Source: Acutalibacter sp. 1XD8-36 (GTDB taxonomy: Bacteria > Bacillota > Clostridia > Oscillospirales > Acutalibacteraceae). Taken from it: a DNA stretch of 64,000 nucleotides. The DNA is taken from contig NZ_QZDU01000008.1 of NCBI RefSeq assembly GCF_009917525.1, forward strand, positions 85,848 through 149,847. The letters are read 5' to 3'. The position numbers were made by a program, and so were the translations under genes. A model generated the notes under the pieces. It saw only the letters and a program-made list of their open reading frames with translations. It was not told where the DNA came from and did not search any database. Position 1 is the stretch's first letter. Every line of letters starts with the position of its first letter. This document shows, one piece after another, positions 31,804 through 39,761 of the stretch.

Positions 31804-32112
31804 TCAGACCTCCCCCATCAGCAGGAGCTTTTTAGCTATGCTCCTTGCGTCCACCTGGTACTGGCCGCTCTGCACCTCCCGGCGCAGGTTTGCCAGGGTG
31901 CCGGTGGTGGTAGCCGTGCGCACCTCCTGGGAGAGCTTGCTCTGAAGCTCCATCTTTATTGGGTCCTCGCCCTCATGGGCAGACAGGGTTACCTTATCAA
32001 ACTTCTCAGCCGGCTGGCCTTGCCTCACGCCGGCAGCGCCTGCTGTGCGGGGCTTGTTCACCCGCATGGAGCCCGCAGGGCTTAGGGGGGTGATATTTGA
32101 CATACTAATCAT
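31804..32112 (-). CDS. flgM: Anti-sigma-28 factor FlgM
   Basis: FlgM holds sigma-D until the hook is complete. The 102-residue protein has a disordered N-terminus and the C-terminal sigma-binding part (VTLSAHEGED, then ANLRREVQSGQYQVDARSIA and KKLL). ATG 32112 has a GAGGG SD. It leads the flgM-flgN-flgK-flgL-yviE-fliW-csrA operon, behind a sigma-D-like promoter. A dedicated sigma-D gene is expected elsewhere in the genome. Confidence 0.92.
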   Translation of the reverse strand: MISMSNITPLSPAGSMRVNKPRTAGAAGVRQGQPAEKFDKVTLSAHEGEDPIKMELQSKLSQEVRTATTTGTLANLRREVQSGQYQVDARSIAKKLLLMGEV

Positions 32113-32166
32113 GTGACATCCCTCTTTTCGTCAATGGGGGTATAGTTACAACGTTCTCTAAATAAT

Positions 32167-32192
32167 TTATCGGATGACCCTTGGAAAAATTA
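32167..32192 (-). promoter_or_regulatory. Putative sigma-D (sigma-28) promoter of the flgM operon
   Basis: On the minus strand TAAT (32189-32192), 15 bases, then CCGATAA (32167-32173) is one or two changes from the sigma-D consensus TAAA-N15-CCGATAT. It is 55 bases before flgM. It overlaps the hairpin that follows cheB. Confidence 0.55.
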
Positions 32193-32215
32193 AGGGGTCA
32201 CCCGATATTTCTTTA
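32168..32215 (-). terminator. Hairpin between cheB and flgM
   Basis: Arms TCGGATGACCC (32170-32180) and GGGTCACCCGA (32195-32205) pair with one bulge-type mismatch around a loop of about 14 bases. On the minus strand it is followed by TAAATTATTTAG. It probably ends the che operon transcript. Confidence 0.55.
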
Positions 32216-32267
32216 AACTTTATTGAGACTGTATATTTAAATTTTCAGTATCAGGCCTTAGATACGC

Positions 32268-33323
32268 CTATTTTCCCGCCTGCAGGCTCCTGAGCAAGAC
32301 GCTTGCCACGCGCTCAATGCTGGCCTGCTCACAGACTGCGCCTTTCTCATAGGCCACGCCGGGCATACCGTACACCACGCAGGATTCCTTATCCTGGCCG
32401 ATGGTATAGGCCCCCTTCTGGCGCATACGGAGCAGTCCCTCGGCCCCGTCGGCGCCCATGCCTGTGAGGATTATGCCTGTCATTTTGCAGCGGACGTTCT
32501 CAGCCATGGACAAAAACAGCGCGTCTACCGACGGCCTGTGCCCGCTGACCTTATCCCCCGGTGTGCAGGAGACATAATACTCCCCTGCCGGGCTGCGGTT
32601 TATCCGGCACTGAAGGTCCGCCGGGGCAACCAGGGCCAGGCCCCTGTGGAGCTTGTCGCCGTTTACTGCCTCCCTGACCTCCATGCGGCAGAGACGGTCC
32701 AGGCGTTCGGCGTACATCTTTGTAAATCCCGGGGGCATATGCTGCACTATCACCATGGCTGGTATGTCCGCAGGCAGGCGCTTCATCACCTCAAGGGTGG
32801 CCTCGGTACCGCCCGTGGACGCACCCAGTCCGATAATATACTGCTGTGCGCCTGTGCTGCCGCCTATGGGCCCCACTGTCGCCGGCACCGGCAGCTCCGG
32901 CGCCGCAGCAGCTCCTACCGGGGCGGGGCGCCGCACCTTTGCATGGGAGGCCTCTATCACCGCCTCAGTTAGGGAGCGGACAAATTCGTCCCGGCTCTGC
33001 ACACCGTCGGGCTTGCGCACAAATCCCACCGCTCCTGCATGCAGGGCGTCGAACACCCTGAGGTTCAGCGAGGACGCCAGCACCACCGGAAGGGGGTGCT
33101 GGGGCAGTATCTTCTTTAGGAACTCTATCCCGGTCATGCCCGGCATTTGCACGTCGCAGGTCATAACATCCGGGTTAAGGGAGCGAAGCTTATTCTCCGC
33201 ATCGGCGGCGTTTATGGCATAGCCTGCCACCTCAATACGCGGGTCCCTGCGAAGCCCCTCCATTATTATTTTCCTGGCAATGATGGAGTCGTCCACCACC
33301 AGGACCCTTATCTTGTTTGCCAA
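32268..33323 (-). CDS. cheB: Chemotaxis methylesterase CheB
   Basis: CheB is a phosphorylation-activated receptor methylesterase and deamidase. The 351-residue protein has a receiver domain with Asp10/Asp11, phospho-acceptor Asp57 (MTCDVQMPG) and Lys in RKPDG. An Ala/Pro linker leads to the catalytic domain with Ser in GLGASTGGTEA, His in IVQHMPPGF and Asp in LTGMGADGAEGL. It starts at TTG 33323 with AGGAGG upstream. The gene follows cheR by about 50 bases. Confidence 0.96.
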   Translation of the reverse strand: MANKIRVLVVDDSIIARKIIMEGLRRDPRIEVAGYAINAADAENKLRSLNPDVMTCDVQMPGMTGIEFLKKILPQHPLPVVLASSLNLRVFDALHAGAVGFVRKPDGVQSRDEFVRSLTEAVIEASHAKVRRPAPVGAAAAPELPVPATVGPIGGSTGAQQYIIGLGASTGGTEATLEVMKRLPADIPAMVIVQHMPPGFTKMYAERLDRLCRMEVREAVNGDKLHRGLALVAPADLQCRINRSPAGEYYVSCTPGDKVSGHRPSVDALFLSMAENVRCKMTGIILTGMGADGAEGLLRMRQKGAYTIGQDKESCVVYGMPGVAYEKGAVCEQASIERVASVLLRSLQAGK

Positions 33324-33372
33324 CTAGTATCCCTCCTGATGCTTCTTGGAAAAACCGGGCCGACAGAATGCC

Positions 33373-34215
33373 TTAGCGCTTCTGGAATATAGAGGTCGCC
33401 ACCCTGGCATAGGGCGTGTCGGGCGGCAGGTTCTCAGCCTTGCTTATAATAAGGTACCCCCCTGGCACAGTGGCGTCGAACATCCTCCTTGCAAGGTCTG
33501 ACTTGGTCTGCTGGTCGAAGTAAATCATCACGTTGCGGCAGAAGATGACGTCGAATTTCCTCTTGAAATGTATTGGGTCCATCAGGTTGAACTGCTTGAA
33601 TATAACATTATTCTTTATCCTCGGGGCCACCTCGTACTGCTTGCCGCCCGCAGGCTTGAAGTAGTTTTTCCTCCAGTTGGGCGGTATGGTGTCCGGCAGC
33701 TCGTATATGCCCTTCTTGGCCTTGGTCAGGGCGTCCATTGATATGTCCGAGGCCAGCAGCCTGGTGTCCCAGGCAGAGGCCTGCCCCCCAAGATAGTCCA
33801 TTATGTACATGGACACGTTATAGGGCTCCTCCCCCGATGAGCACGCCGCGCTCCAGATGGACAGGCATTTGTCCCTCTGGTGCTTATTCACTATATCCGG
33901 CAGAATGGTGCTTGTGAAGTAGTCGAAGGACTCCACCTCACGCATAAAATAGGTATAATTGGTGGTGAGCCGCGAAAGCAGATGGTTTATATCGTCCCCG
34001 GAGCCCTTTTTCAGCAGGAAGTCCACATACTCCGTGAAGCTGTTATAGCCCATATTCTTCACCGTGCCCGAAAGCCGGCTGGTGACGAGCTGGCGCTTCT
34101 GGTGCAGGTCTATACCATACTTGCCCTGCACGAAGGTAACTAAGCGGTTAAAATCCTTATCCGTGATCGCCATGGAGGTTGAGGCGGCCGCGGCCTGCTT
34201 CTTACTGGTGTCCAT
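33373..34215 (-). CDS. cheR: Chemotaxis methyltransferase CheR
   Basis: CheR uses S-adenosylmethionine to methylate receptor glutamates. The 280-residue product has the N-terminal helical domain and the SAM-binding motif WSAACSSGEEPYNVSM, then FDVIFCRNVMIYFD and GGYLIISKAENL. I chose ATG 34215, which overlaps the cheW end by 14 bases; there is no clear SD, so translation is probably coupled. An internal ATG at 34173 (MAITDKDF) is an alternative that fits the family's usual N-terminus. Confidence 0.93.
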   Translation of the reverse strand: MDTSKKQAAAASTSMAITDKDFNRLVTFVQGKYGIDLHQKRQLVTSRLSGTVKNMGYNSFTEYVDFLLKKGSGDDINHLLSRLTTNYTYFMREVESFDYFTSTILPDIVNKHQRDKCLSIWSAACSSGEEPYNVSMYIMDYLGGQASAWDTRLLASDISMDALTKAKKGIYELPDTIPPNWRKNYFKPAGGKQYEVAPRIKNNVIFKQFNLMDPIHFKRKFDVIFCRNVMIYFDQQTKSDLARRMFDATVPGGYLIISKAENLPPDTPYARVATSIFQKR

Positions 34216-34699
34216 ACAGCAGCTGGGTGCAGTCAAGCACCATCAGAGTCTTCTTGCCTCCGGGGAGGCTGTACATGCCGGTCACCATCTTCTGGGCCGA
34301 CATATCGCTCTGGCGGGGCACAGGCAGTATCCGGTTCTTCTCAATGTCCACGGTCTGGTCCACCTCGTCAACCAGTATGCCTATCTGGGTTCCCTCCATA
34401 TCCAGGATAACCGTGCAGAATTTGTCCTCGGGCATACAGCCCATCATCAGCCTGAAGTCGATTATGGGCACCACGCCGCCGCGCAGGTTGATTACGCCCC
34501 GGATATCCGGGGGCAGCATGGGCAGCCAGGTAACGGAGGTCTCCCACTGGGTGAGCATCTCCTTTACATACTTGGTGTCCACGCCGTAGTAGATACCGCC
34601 GGAGAGGAAGATAAGGTACTTATTGACCTCTACCTCCACCATCTCTTCATCAGGGGCCAGCGCTGCTGTATCAGCCGTCATTTCAGTCATTGTATCCAT
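34202..34699 (-). CDS. cheW: Chemotaxis coupling protein CheW
   Basis: CheW links chemoreceptors to CheA. The 165-residue product has an acidic N-terminal extension of about 25 residues, then the CheW core (YLIFLSGGIYYGVDTKYV, VINLRGGVVPIIDFRLMMG, DEVDQTVDI). It follows cheA by 97 bases and has its own candidate promoter. Overlap with cheR suggests coupling. Confidence 0.95.
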   Translation of the reverse strand: MDTMTEMTADTAALAPDEEMVEVEVNKYLIFLSGGIYYGVDTKYVKEMLTQWETSVTWLPMLPPDIRGVINLRGGVVPIIDFRLMMGCMPEDKFCTVILDMEGTQIGILVDEVDQTVDIEKNRILPVPRQSDMSAQKMVTGMYSLPGGKKTLMVLDCTQLLYGHQ

Positions 34700-34758
34700 A
34701 CAGCGAAAATCCTTTCCTCTTGCTTTTATTTCCCGAGCTGATTTATATATACTCTAAG

Positions 34759-34787
34759 ATTATATCAGAAGTTACGCCTGTTTGCAA
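34759..34787 (-). promoter_or_regulatory. Internal sigma-A promoter for cheW-cheR-cheB
   Basis: TTGCAA (34782-34787) and TATAAT (34759-34764) are 17 bases apart on the minus strand in the cheA-cheW gap. Confidence 0.65.
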
Positions 34788-34796
34788 TACCCATGC

Positions 34797-36884
34797 TCAG
34801 CCTGCCTGGGAGGCGGCGTAGATACTGGCGACGTCCAGTATAATGCTGATATCGCCGTTTCCTAGGATGGTGCAGCCGGTGACGCCGTAGTTGCGGATGC
34901 CGTAGTTGTTCACATAGTCCGGCAAAGGCTTTACCACCACCTGCTGCTCGCCTATCAGCTTATCCACGAACAGGCAGAAGGAGTTGTCGCCGGACTCCAC
35001 CCACAGGATGATACCGTCGTCTATCTCGTCCTGGCCCTTCTCCATCTGATAGAACTCCTTGGCGCGCACCACAGAGTAGAAATTGTCCATGACCCGCAGG
35101 GTCTCGCCCTTGGTGGAGTCGTGTATCACATCCCCGTTTGTCATCTTCAGTATGGAGCGGATATTGTTGATGGGCACGGTGAACACCGAATCACCCACGG
35201 ATACCTCCATTCCGTCCATGATAGCCATTGTCAGCGGTATCTTCAGGGTGGTGGTCATCCCATGGCCCTTTTCGCTGGAAATGCTCACAGTGCCGCCAAC
35301 GCTCTCCACGTTGGACTTCACCACGTCCATACCCACGCCGCGGCCTGAATACTCCGTGACCTCCACGTTGGTGGAAAAGCCGGGCATGAGCAGGAAGTTA
35401 AGTATATCCTTATGGGAATAGTCAACACCCGGGACAGCCAGGCCCTGGCGCATAGCCTTATTGAGGATGGCCTCGTCGTCGGCGCCCTGGCCGTCGTCTA
35501 TTACCTCTATAATGACCTCGCTGCCGGTGTGCCGGGCGGAGAGGACTATCCTGCCCACCGGGTCCTTCCCGGCGGCTATCCTGTCCTGCACGTTCTCCTC
35601 AATGCCGTGGTCCATGGAGTTTCTGACGATGTGCATGAGCGGGTCGCTGATACTGTCAACTATCGTCTTGTCTATCTCGGTCTCCTCGCCCTCAAGAACA
35701 AGGTTTACCTCCTTGCCCAGCTTCTTGCTCATATCCCTGACTATCCTGCGCATTTTCTGGAATGTAGCGGATACCGAGACCATCCTGAGGGACATGGACA
35801 CGTCCTGGAGCTGGTCTGTAAGGGAGCGGAGCTGCCTGGCGGCGCTGGTGAAGTTATCTAACTTTAAGCCCTCCAGGTCCGGGGATGCCGTCACCATGGA
35901 CTCGGTTATGACTATCTCGCCCACAACCGCGTTCAGCTCGTCCAGCTTGGAGAGGTTTACGCTTATAAGGCTCTCCTTCTGGTTCTTATTGGCGTTATTA
36001 TTGCCGCCCTGCTGGGCCGCGGGAGCCGGGGCCGCAGGGGTGCTCTGGGGAGCTGCTGCCTGAGCCTTTGGGGGCTCCGCCTGCTGGGGAGCGGCCTGGG
36101 TCTCCTGGGCCTCGGGGGCCTCATACTCAAAGAGGTTATAGTTGCCCACAGACCCCGCGTCCTTCACGACCGCCAGGGCCTTCTGCCTGAGTTCGTCCGT
36201 TAGGAAACGGATGGAGAAGCCCTCGTCCACAACTATTGCAGAGGTCTCGGAATTTGTGTCCACGTCTGCGGGATAATAGTCAAAATCGCTCTCGCTCTCC
36301 ACAGAATCCCTCACGGCGCTTGCCAGCATAAAGGCCCTGAGGTTCTCCATGCCCGCGCCCTCGTCAAAGAAGACCCGTATGCCGAAGGGGAACTTGCTGC
36401 TGGTATGTCCGCCCGCTTCGCTGGCCGCGGGAGCCTCCGGCTCAGCCTTGGCCTCGGCAGCCGGCTCCTCATCATCGGCCTTGCCCTGAATTTTATTTGA
36501 AAAGCTCTTAATATTCGCCAGTATGCTGTCGATATCCTCAGTGAGGCTTGCGCCGCTCTCCAGCTTCTCTACCTCGGCCTTGAAGAAATCTATGGCCTGG
36601 AAGATAAGGTCGAATAGCTCGGGCCGAAGCTCTTCAGCCACGGCTTCCATGCCCTTGTCGCGGATTATAAAGAACATATCCTCAATACGGTGGGCGACCG
36701 TCATAAGATTGTCGAACTCCATCATTGCGGAGGAGCCCTTTATCGTGTGCATAATACGGAATATCTCGTTCACGTCCTCCTGGGAGAAGGTCTTCCTGTC
36801 CTCCGCGCCCAGCACCATCTCGTCAAGGGATTCCAAAAGCGTGTTCATCTCGTAGAGATAGGCTTCCATCATATCGTTGGCCAT
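34797..36884 (-). CDS. cheA: Chemotaxis histidine kinase CheA
   Basis: CheA phosphorylates CheY and CheB under receptor control. The 695-residue protein has HPt with His46 (FRIMHTIKGSS), a P2-type response-regulator binding domain near 165-265, and an Ala/Pro/Gln linker. Dimerisation P3 follows, then the HATPase (N box HIVRNSMDHGIE, G1 DDGQGAD, G2 GRGVGMDV), and a C-terminal CheW-like P5 domain. An AAGGTGG SD precedes ATG 36884. It is the first gene of the operon cheA-cheW-cheR-cheB. Confidence 0.97.
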   Translation of the reverse strand: MANDMMEAYLYEMNTLLESLDEMVLGAEDRKTFSQEDVNEIFRIMHTIKGSSAMMEFDNLMTVAHRIEDMFFIIRDKGMEAVAEELRPELFDLIFQAIDFFKAEVEKLESGASLTEDIDSILANIKSFSNKIQGKADDEEPAAEAKAEPEAPAASEAGGHTSSKFPFGIRVFFDEGAGMENLRAFMLASAVRDSVESESDFDYYPADVDTNSETSAIVVDEGFSIRFLTDELRQKALAVVKDAGSVGNYNLFEYEAPEAQETQAAPQQAEPPKAQAAAPQSTPAAPAPAAQQGGNNNANKNQKESLISVNLSKLDELNAVVGEIVITESMVTASPDLEGLKLDNFTSAARQLRSLTDQLQDVSMSLRMVSVSATFQKMRRIVRDMSKKLGKEVNLVLEGEETEIDKTIVDSISDPLMHIVRNSMDHGIEENVQDRIAAGKDPVGRIVLSARHTGSEVIIEVIDDGQGADDEAILNKAMRQGLAVPGVDYSHKDILNFLLMPGFSTNVEVTEYSGRGVGMDVVKSNVESVGGTVSISSEKGHGMTTTLKIPLTMAIMDGMEVSVGDSVFTVPINNIRSILKMTNGDVIHDSTKGETLRVMDNFYSVVRAKEFYQMEKGQDEIDDGIILWVESGDNSFCLFVDKLIGEQQVVVKPLPDYVNNYGIRNYGVTGCTILGNGDISIILDVASIYAASQAG

Positions 36885-36940
36885 ACTGTTTCCACCTTTT
36901 CTGCATAGATTGCCGGGCGCCTATCTGCCCCAGCCTGCTT

Positions 36941-36969
36941 ATTATAACACAGGGATTTCATTTTCGCAA
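36941..36969 (-). promoter_or_regulatory. Sigma-A promoter of the cheA operon
   Basis: TTGCGA (36964-36969) and TATAAT (36941-36946) with 17-base spacing on the minus strand, about 57 bases before cheA. Confidence 0.7.
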
Positions 36970-37042
36970 CACCAAAACGCAAACCCTCAGGTTAGTAATC
37001 GGCTTTCTTTCGCAAAAAAATAAGGGACATGACGGTTTATTC

Positions 37043-37071
37043 TTGCCTTTTGGCAGATTTTATTATAAAAT
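37043..37071 (+). promoter_or_regulatory. Putative promoter of the FliK-like/FhlB/PilZ operon
   Basis: TTGCCT (37043-37048) and TAAAAT (37066-37071), 17 bases apart, about 65 bases before the first gene; divergent from the cheA promoter. Confidence 0.5.
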
Positions 37072-37136
37072 AGAGTGGCACAGACTGATTATCACTCTGT
37101 TTTGACTTTACTATTTCAGATACAGGAGCAATAACT

Positions 37137-38564
37137 ATGCCTGAGATACTGCGCCCTACAAACCCCGTCCCGGGGTATGACAACGTCTCGGGACGGCAGC
37201 CCATAAACCCCCAGGACCCGAATACCAATATCCGCAACGTGGTGGACCCCTCCCGTGTCACCCGCGGGGACCAGCGCTCTGACCAGCAGCAGGCCGGGGA
37301 CGCCTCCGTCTCCCATAGGGTCCGGTACGAGTCCAACTTCCTCACGTTTTTACAGCGCATGGCCAACTCGCCGGATTCGGCGTCGGCCATGCTCCGCCTG
37401 CTTCAAGGGCAGGGGCTACAGGTCTCGTCGGGGATAACGGCGGGGCTTGCAGAGGAGCTGAAGGCCTTCCTTGATATGCTCCAGATGGATGAGGCCCAGC
37501 TGGCAAAGTTCCTGCAGAACCAGCTTATGAGCGGGCAGCGCTTCGGCGGGGCCCTGTTCGGGGCGCTGCGGAACGCCTTCAACAGCTCCCAGTCCGAGAT
37601 GTTCCGCACGGAGATTTTGCAGTTCCTGCGCCAGTACAGCGACTGGTCCTCCACAGAGCACCTTGAGAGCCGGATGCTGCGCACATTATATGATATGACA
37701 AAGTCCCTGCCCTCCCATTGGGCAAACCAGCTGACGGATATGGCGGCTAAAATGGAAAACGGCATCGCCGCCCGTGACCGGCAGGGGAACCTGGAGCTTC
37801 TGAGGGGCCAGGTCTTCCCCCTCATATCCGACTATGTGCGCCGCACCCACGACCACGGCATGGCAAGAGGGCTGCTCTCCATGCTGACCCTTGATATTGT
37901 ACGCTACGAGAACGGCGCTGAGAACGACCTTATCCAGGCTTTTAGGCACCTTGGGAACTACAATATTTTCAAGGCCGACCTTAACGGCCTGTCGGACGCC
38001 GATATTTTAAGGCTCTTAAAGGACACTGAGTTTGCCAAGGCCTCAAGGTCAGATAATTTCACCCAGCGCTTTATAGAGCTTGCCCAACGCTCCCTACAGG
38101 GCGAGGGCGGCACGGCGGCTCAGGACATATTCAGGAGCCTTATGAGCTCTATACTAATAAATGAGAGCGTCTATATGCCCCTGCAGCATTTAATGCTGCC
38201 CTTCCAGTGGGAGGATAAGGCGGTGTTCTCGGAGATGTGGGTGGACCCGGACGCTGAGCACAGCGCAGGCCGGGAGGCCCCGGCCCCAAGGCTGCTGATA
38301 AAGATGGACATTGAGGGTATCGGCCCCTTTGACCTGATAATAGACAGCAGCACCTCCGGCAAGACCTCCCTGCAGGTCTCCTGCCCCCAGGAGGTGGCGG
38401 CCTTCTCAGGGGACGTGAGCCGGGACCTGACGGATATACTCACCCGCAACGGCCTGACCCCAGGCGATGTGCGGGTCTCAGCTATGAAGCGCCCGATGAA
38501 TATTTCAGACGCTTTCCCAAATCTATTCCAAGAGGTGAAGAACGGTGTCGATGTCAAGGTCTGA
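37137..38564 (+). CDS. YlqG/FliK-like protein
   Basis: The 475-residue protein starts with about 60 disordered, Pro/Asn/Arg-rich residues and continues as a long helical region. The C-terminal domain (about 375-465, LLIKMDIEGIGPFDLIID, SLQVSCPQEVAAFSGDV, NGLTPGDVRVSAM) resembles the FliK C-terminal Flg_hook fold. YlqG of B. subtilis has nearly the same length and sits before ylqH, as here. A FliK-type role is inference; function unknown. AGGAG SD eight bases upstream of ATG 37137. It overlaps the next gene by 20 bases. Confidence 0.7.
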   Translation: MPEILRPTNPVPGYDNVSGRQPINPQDPNTNIRNVVDPSRVTRGDQRSDQQQAGDASVSHRVRYESNFLTFLQRMANSPDSASAMLRLLQGQGLQVSSGITAGLAEELKAFLDMLQMDEAQLAKFLQNQLMSGQRFGGALFGALRNAFNSSQSEMFRTEILQFLRQYSDWSSTEHLESRMLRTLYDMTKSLPSHWANQLTDMAAKMENGIAARDRQGNLELLRGQVFPLISDYVRRTHDHGMARGLLSMLTLDIVRYENGAENDLIQAFRHLGNYNIFKADLNGLSDADILRLLKDTEFAKASRSDNFTQRFIELAQRSLQGEGGTAAQDIFRSLMSSILINESVYMPLQHLMLPFQWEDKAVFSEMWVDPDAEHSAGREAPAPRLLIKMDIEGIGPFDLIIDSSTSGKTSLQVSCPQEVAAFSGDVSRDLTDILTRNGLTPGDVRVSAMKRPMNISDAFPNLFQEVKNGVDVKV

Positions 38565-38946
38565 AGCAGAGGGCCGGCCTGTGCGCCAGCGGGCCGTGGC
38601 CCTGCAGTATGGCGTCAGCGATTCGGCGCCTGTGATAGTTGCCGCCGGCATGGGCCATCTTGCTGAAAAAATCCTGGATGTGGCCCAGGAAAACGGCGTG
38701 CCAATCTACGAGGACAACTCCCTTGCCACCATACTCTCCCAGCTTAATTTGGGCCAGGAGATACCGGCGGAGCTCTACAGGGCCGTCGTGGAGATATACG
38801 TGTACTTTCTCAATTTCGACTTCAACCGCCAGTCCCAGGGCCTCAGGCAGCTTCGCAGCCTGCTACCGGGGGCAGGCCAGAATCAGGCCCATAGCCAAAA
38901 CCAGGGCAATGCCGGGGACGTACCCGATGAACCCGAGGAGAATTAG
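38545..38946 (+). CDS. FlhB C-terminal domain homologue (FhlB/YlqH)
   Basis: This 133-residue protein corresponds to the cytoplasmic C-terminal domain of FlhB/YscU: AVALQYGVSDSAPVIVAAG, then VPIYEDNSLATILSQL and IPAELYRAVVEIYVYF. There is no NPTH autocleavage motif and no membrane part. In other bacteria FhlB can stand in for the FlhB cytoplasmic domain in substrate switching. GTG 38545 has GAGG nine bases upstream; ATG 38551 is possible. The C-terminal 30 residues are Gln/Asn-rich. Overlap with the FliK-like gene hints that the pair acts together on export specificity. Confidence 0.85.
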   Translation: MSMSRSEAEGRPVRQRAVALQYGVSDSAPVIVAAGMGHLAEKILDVAQENGVPIYEDNSLATILSQLNLGQEIPAELYRAVVEIYVYFLNFDFNRQSQGLRQLRSLLPGAGQNQAHSQNQGNAGDVPDEPEEN

Positions 38947-38960
38947 GAGGATATTTGATT

Positions 38961-39590
38961 ATGTTTTTTAAGAAGAAGGATAAGGCGGCGAAAAACGCCC
39001 CCCTATGCGTGCTGCTGGACAGCAACACATCAAGGGTGCTGGCCCGCGGGGCCCTGGAGGGTCCGATGGACGGCCTCAACATGCAGATAAACATTATCGA
39101 GGGGGACCCTCTGGCGGTGGTCCATACCGACCATATCCAGATAGTCCCCGCCGACGAGGCGATTTCCCCAAAGCTTGGGCACGTGATACACTACCAGGGC
39201 ACCCACCTGGTTTTGGAGCCCCTAAGGGAGCTTGTGGGCAATACGGTCCGGGCCAACCTCAGGATGCCCGTGGACTTTGACACCTTCATCTACCCCACCG
39301 ACGGCAGCCCCGGGCGCTATAAAGCTAAGAGCAACGACCTCAGCTGCGGCGGCATAAGCTTCTATACCAGCGGCGTGTTTAAGGTGGGCGACATCGTTGA
39401 GGTGGTGGTGCCCATTACAAGAGGAGGCCCCCTGCTCCTGGGCTGCGAGCTGCTGCGTATCAGCGAGATGGAGGACGGCTCGCTGTTCTATGCCGCCAAG
39501 TTCACCGAGGTCCTGAACGAGCAGGAGAGCATGCTGAGGGAAGCGGTGTTCAACGTGCAGCTGAAGTCAATACAGCGCACCAGGCGCTAA
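38961..39590 (+). CDS. PilZ-domain protein
   Basis: The 209-residue protein has an N-terminal YcgR-like beta domain and a C-terminal PilZ domain. The c-di-GMP motif is present as Arg97-x3-Arg101 (RANLR) and D126-LSCGG (DxSxxG). It is therefore probably a c-di-GMP receptor acting on the motor or export, like YcgR/DgrA (known for the family). ATG 38961 lies ten bases from AGGAGG; a TTG two codons upstream is closer to the SD. Last gene of the operon. Confidence 0.88.
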   Translation: MFFKKKDKAAKNAPLCVLLDSNTSRVLARGALEGPMDGLNMQINIIEGDPLAVVHTDHIQIVPADEAISPKLGHVIHYQGTHLVLEPLRELVGNTVRANLRMPVDFDTFIYPTDGSPGRYKAKSNDLSCGGISFYTSGVFKVGDIVEVVVPITRGGPLLLGCELLRISEMEDGSLFYAAKFTEVLNEQESMLREAVFNVQLKSIQRTRR

Positions 39591-39634
39591 CAAAGGCCCT
39601 TGGCAGGCAAATTTTGGTAAATACATTAAATTTC

Positions 39635-39663
39635 TTGCAATATCACAGGAAATGGAATAAAAT
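39635..39663 (+). promoter_or_regulatory. Putative promoter of the SLH protein gene
   Basis: TTGCAA (39635-39640) and TAAAAT (39658-39663) with 17-base spacing, about 100 bases before the gene. The leader contains a small AAGGG/CCCTT hairpin of unknown meaning. Confidence 0.55.
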
Positions 39664-39761
39664 CTATTTAAAGCATCTTTTGGAAGGGAGTGGGGCCAAT
39701 ACCCTTGAAGAATGTCCGAGCTAATTTACAAATCCTTGATGACTTAGAGAAAGGGAAACAA

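Noticed and set aside
36885..37040. Sigma-D promoter before cheA
   Set aside because: GCCGATTA is seen on the minus strand, but no TAAA lies 14-16 bases upstream; a good sigma-A promoter explains cheA.
39591..39761. Possible c-di-GMP riboswitch before the SLH gene
   Set aside because: The PilZ neighbour made this attractive, but the conserved core of either c-di-GMP riboswitch class is not visible; only a weak AAGGG/CCCTT hairpin is present.
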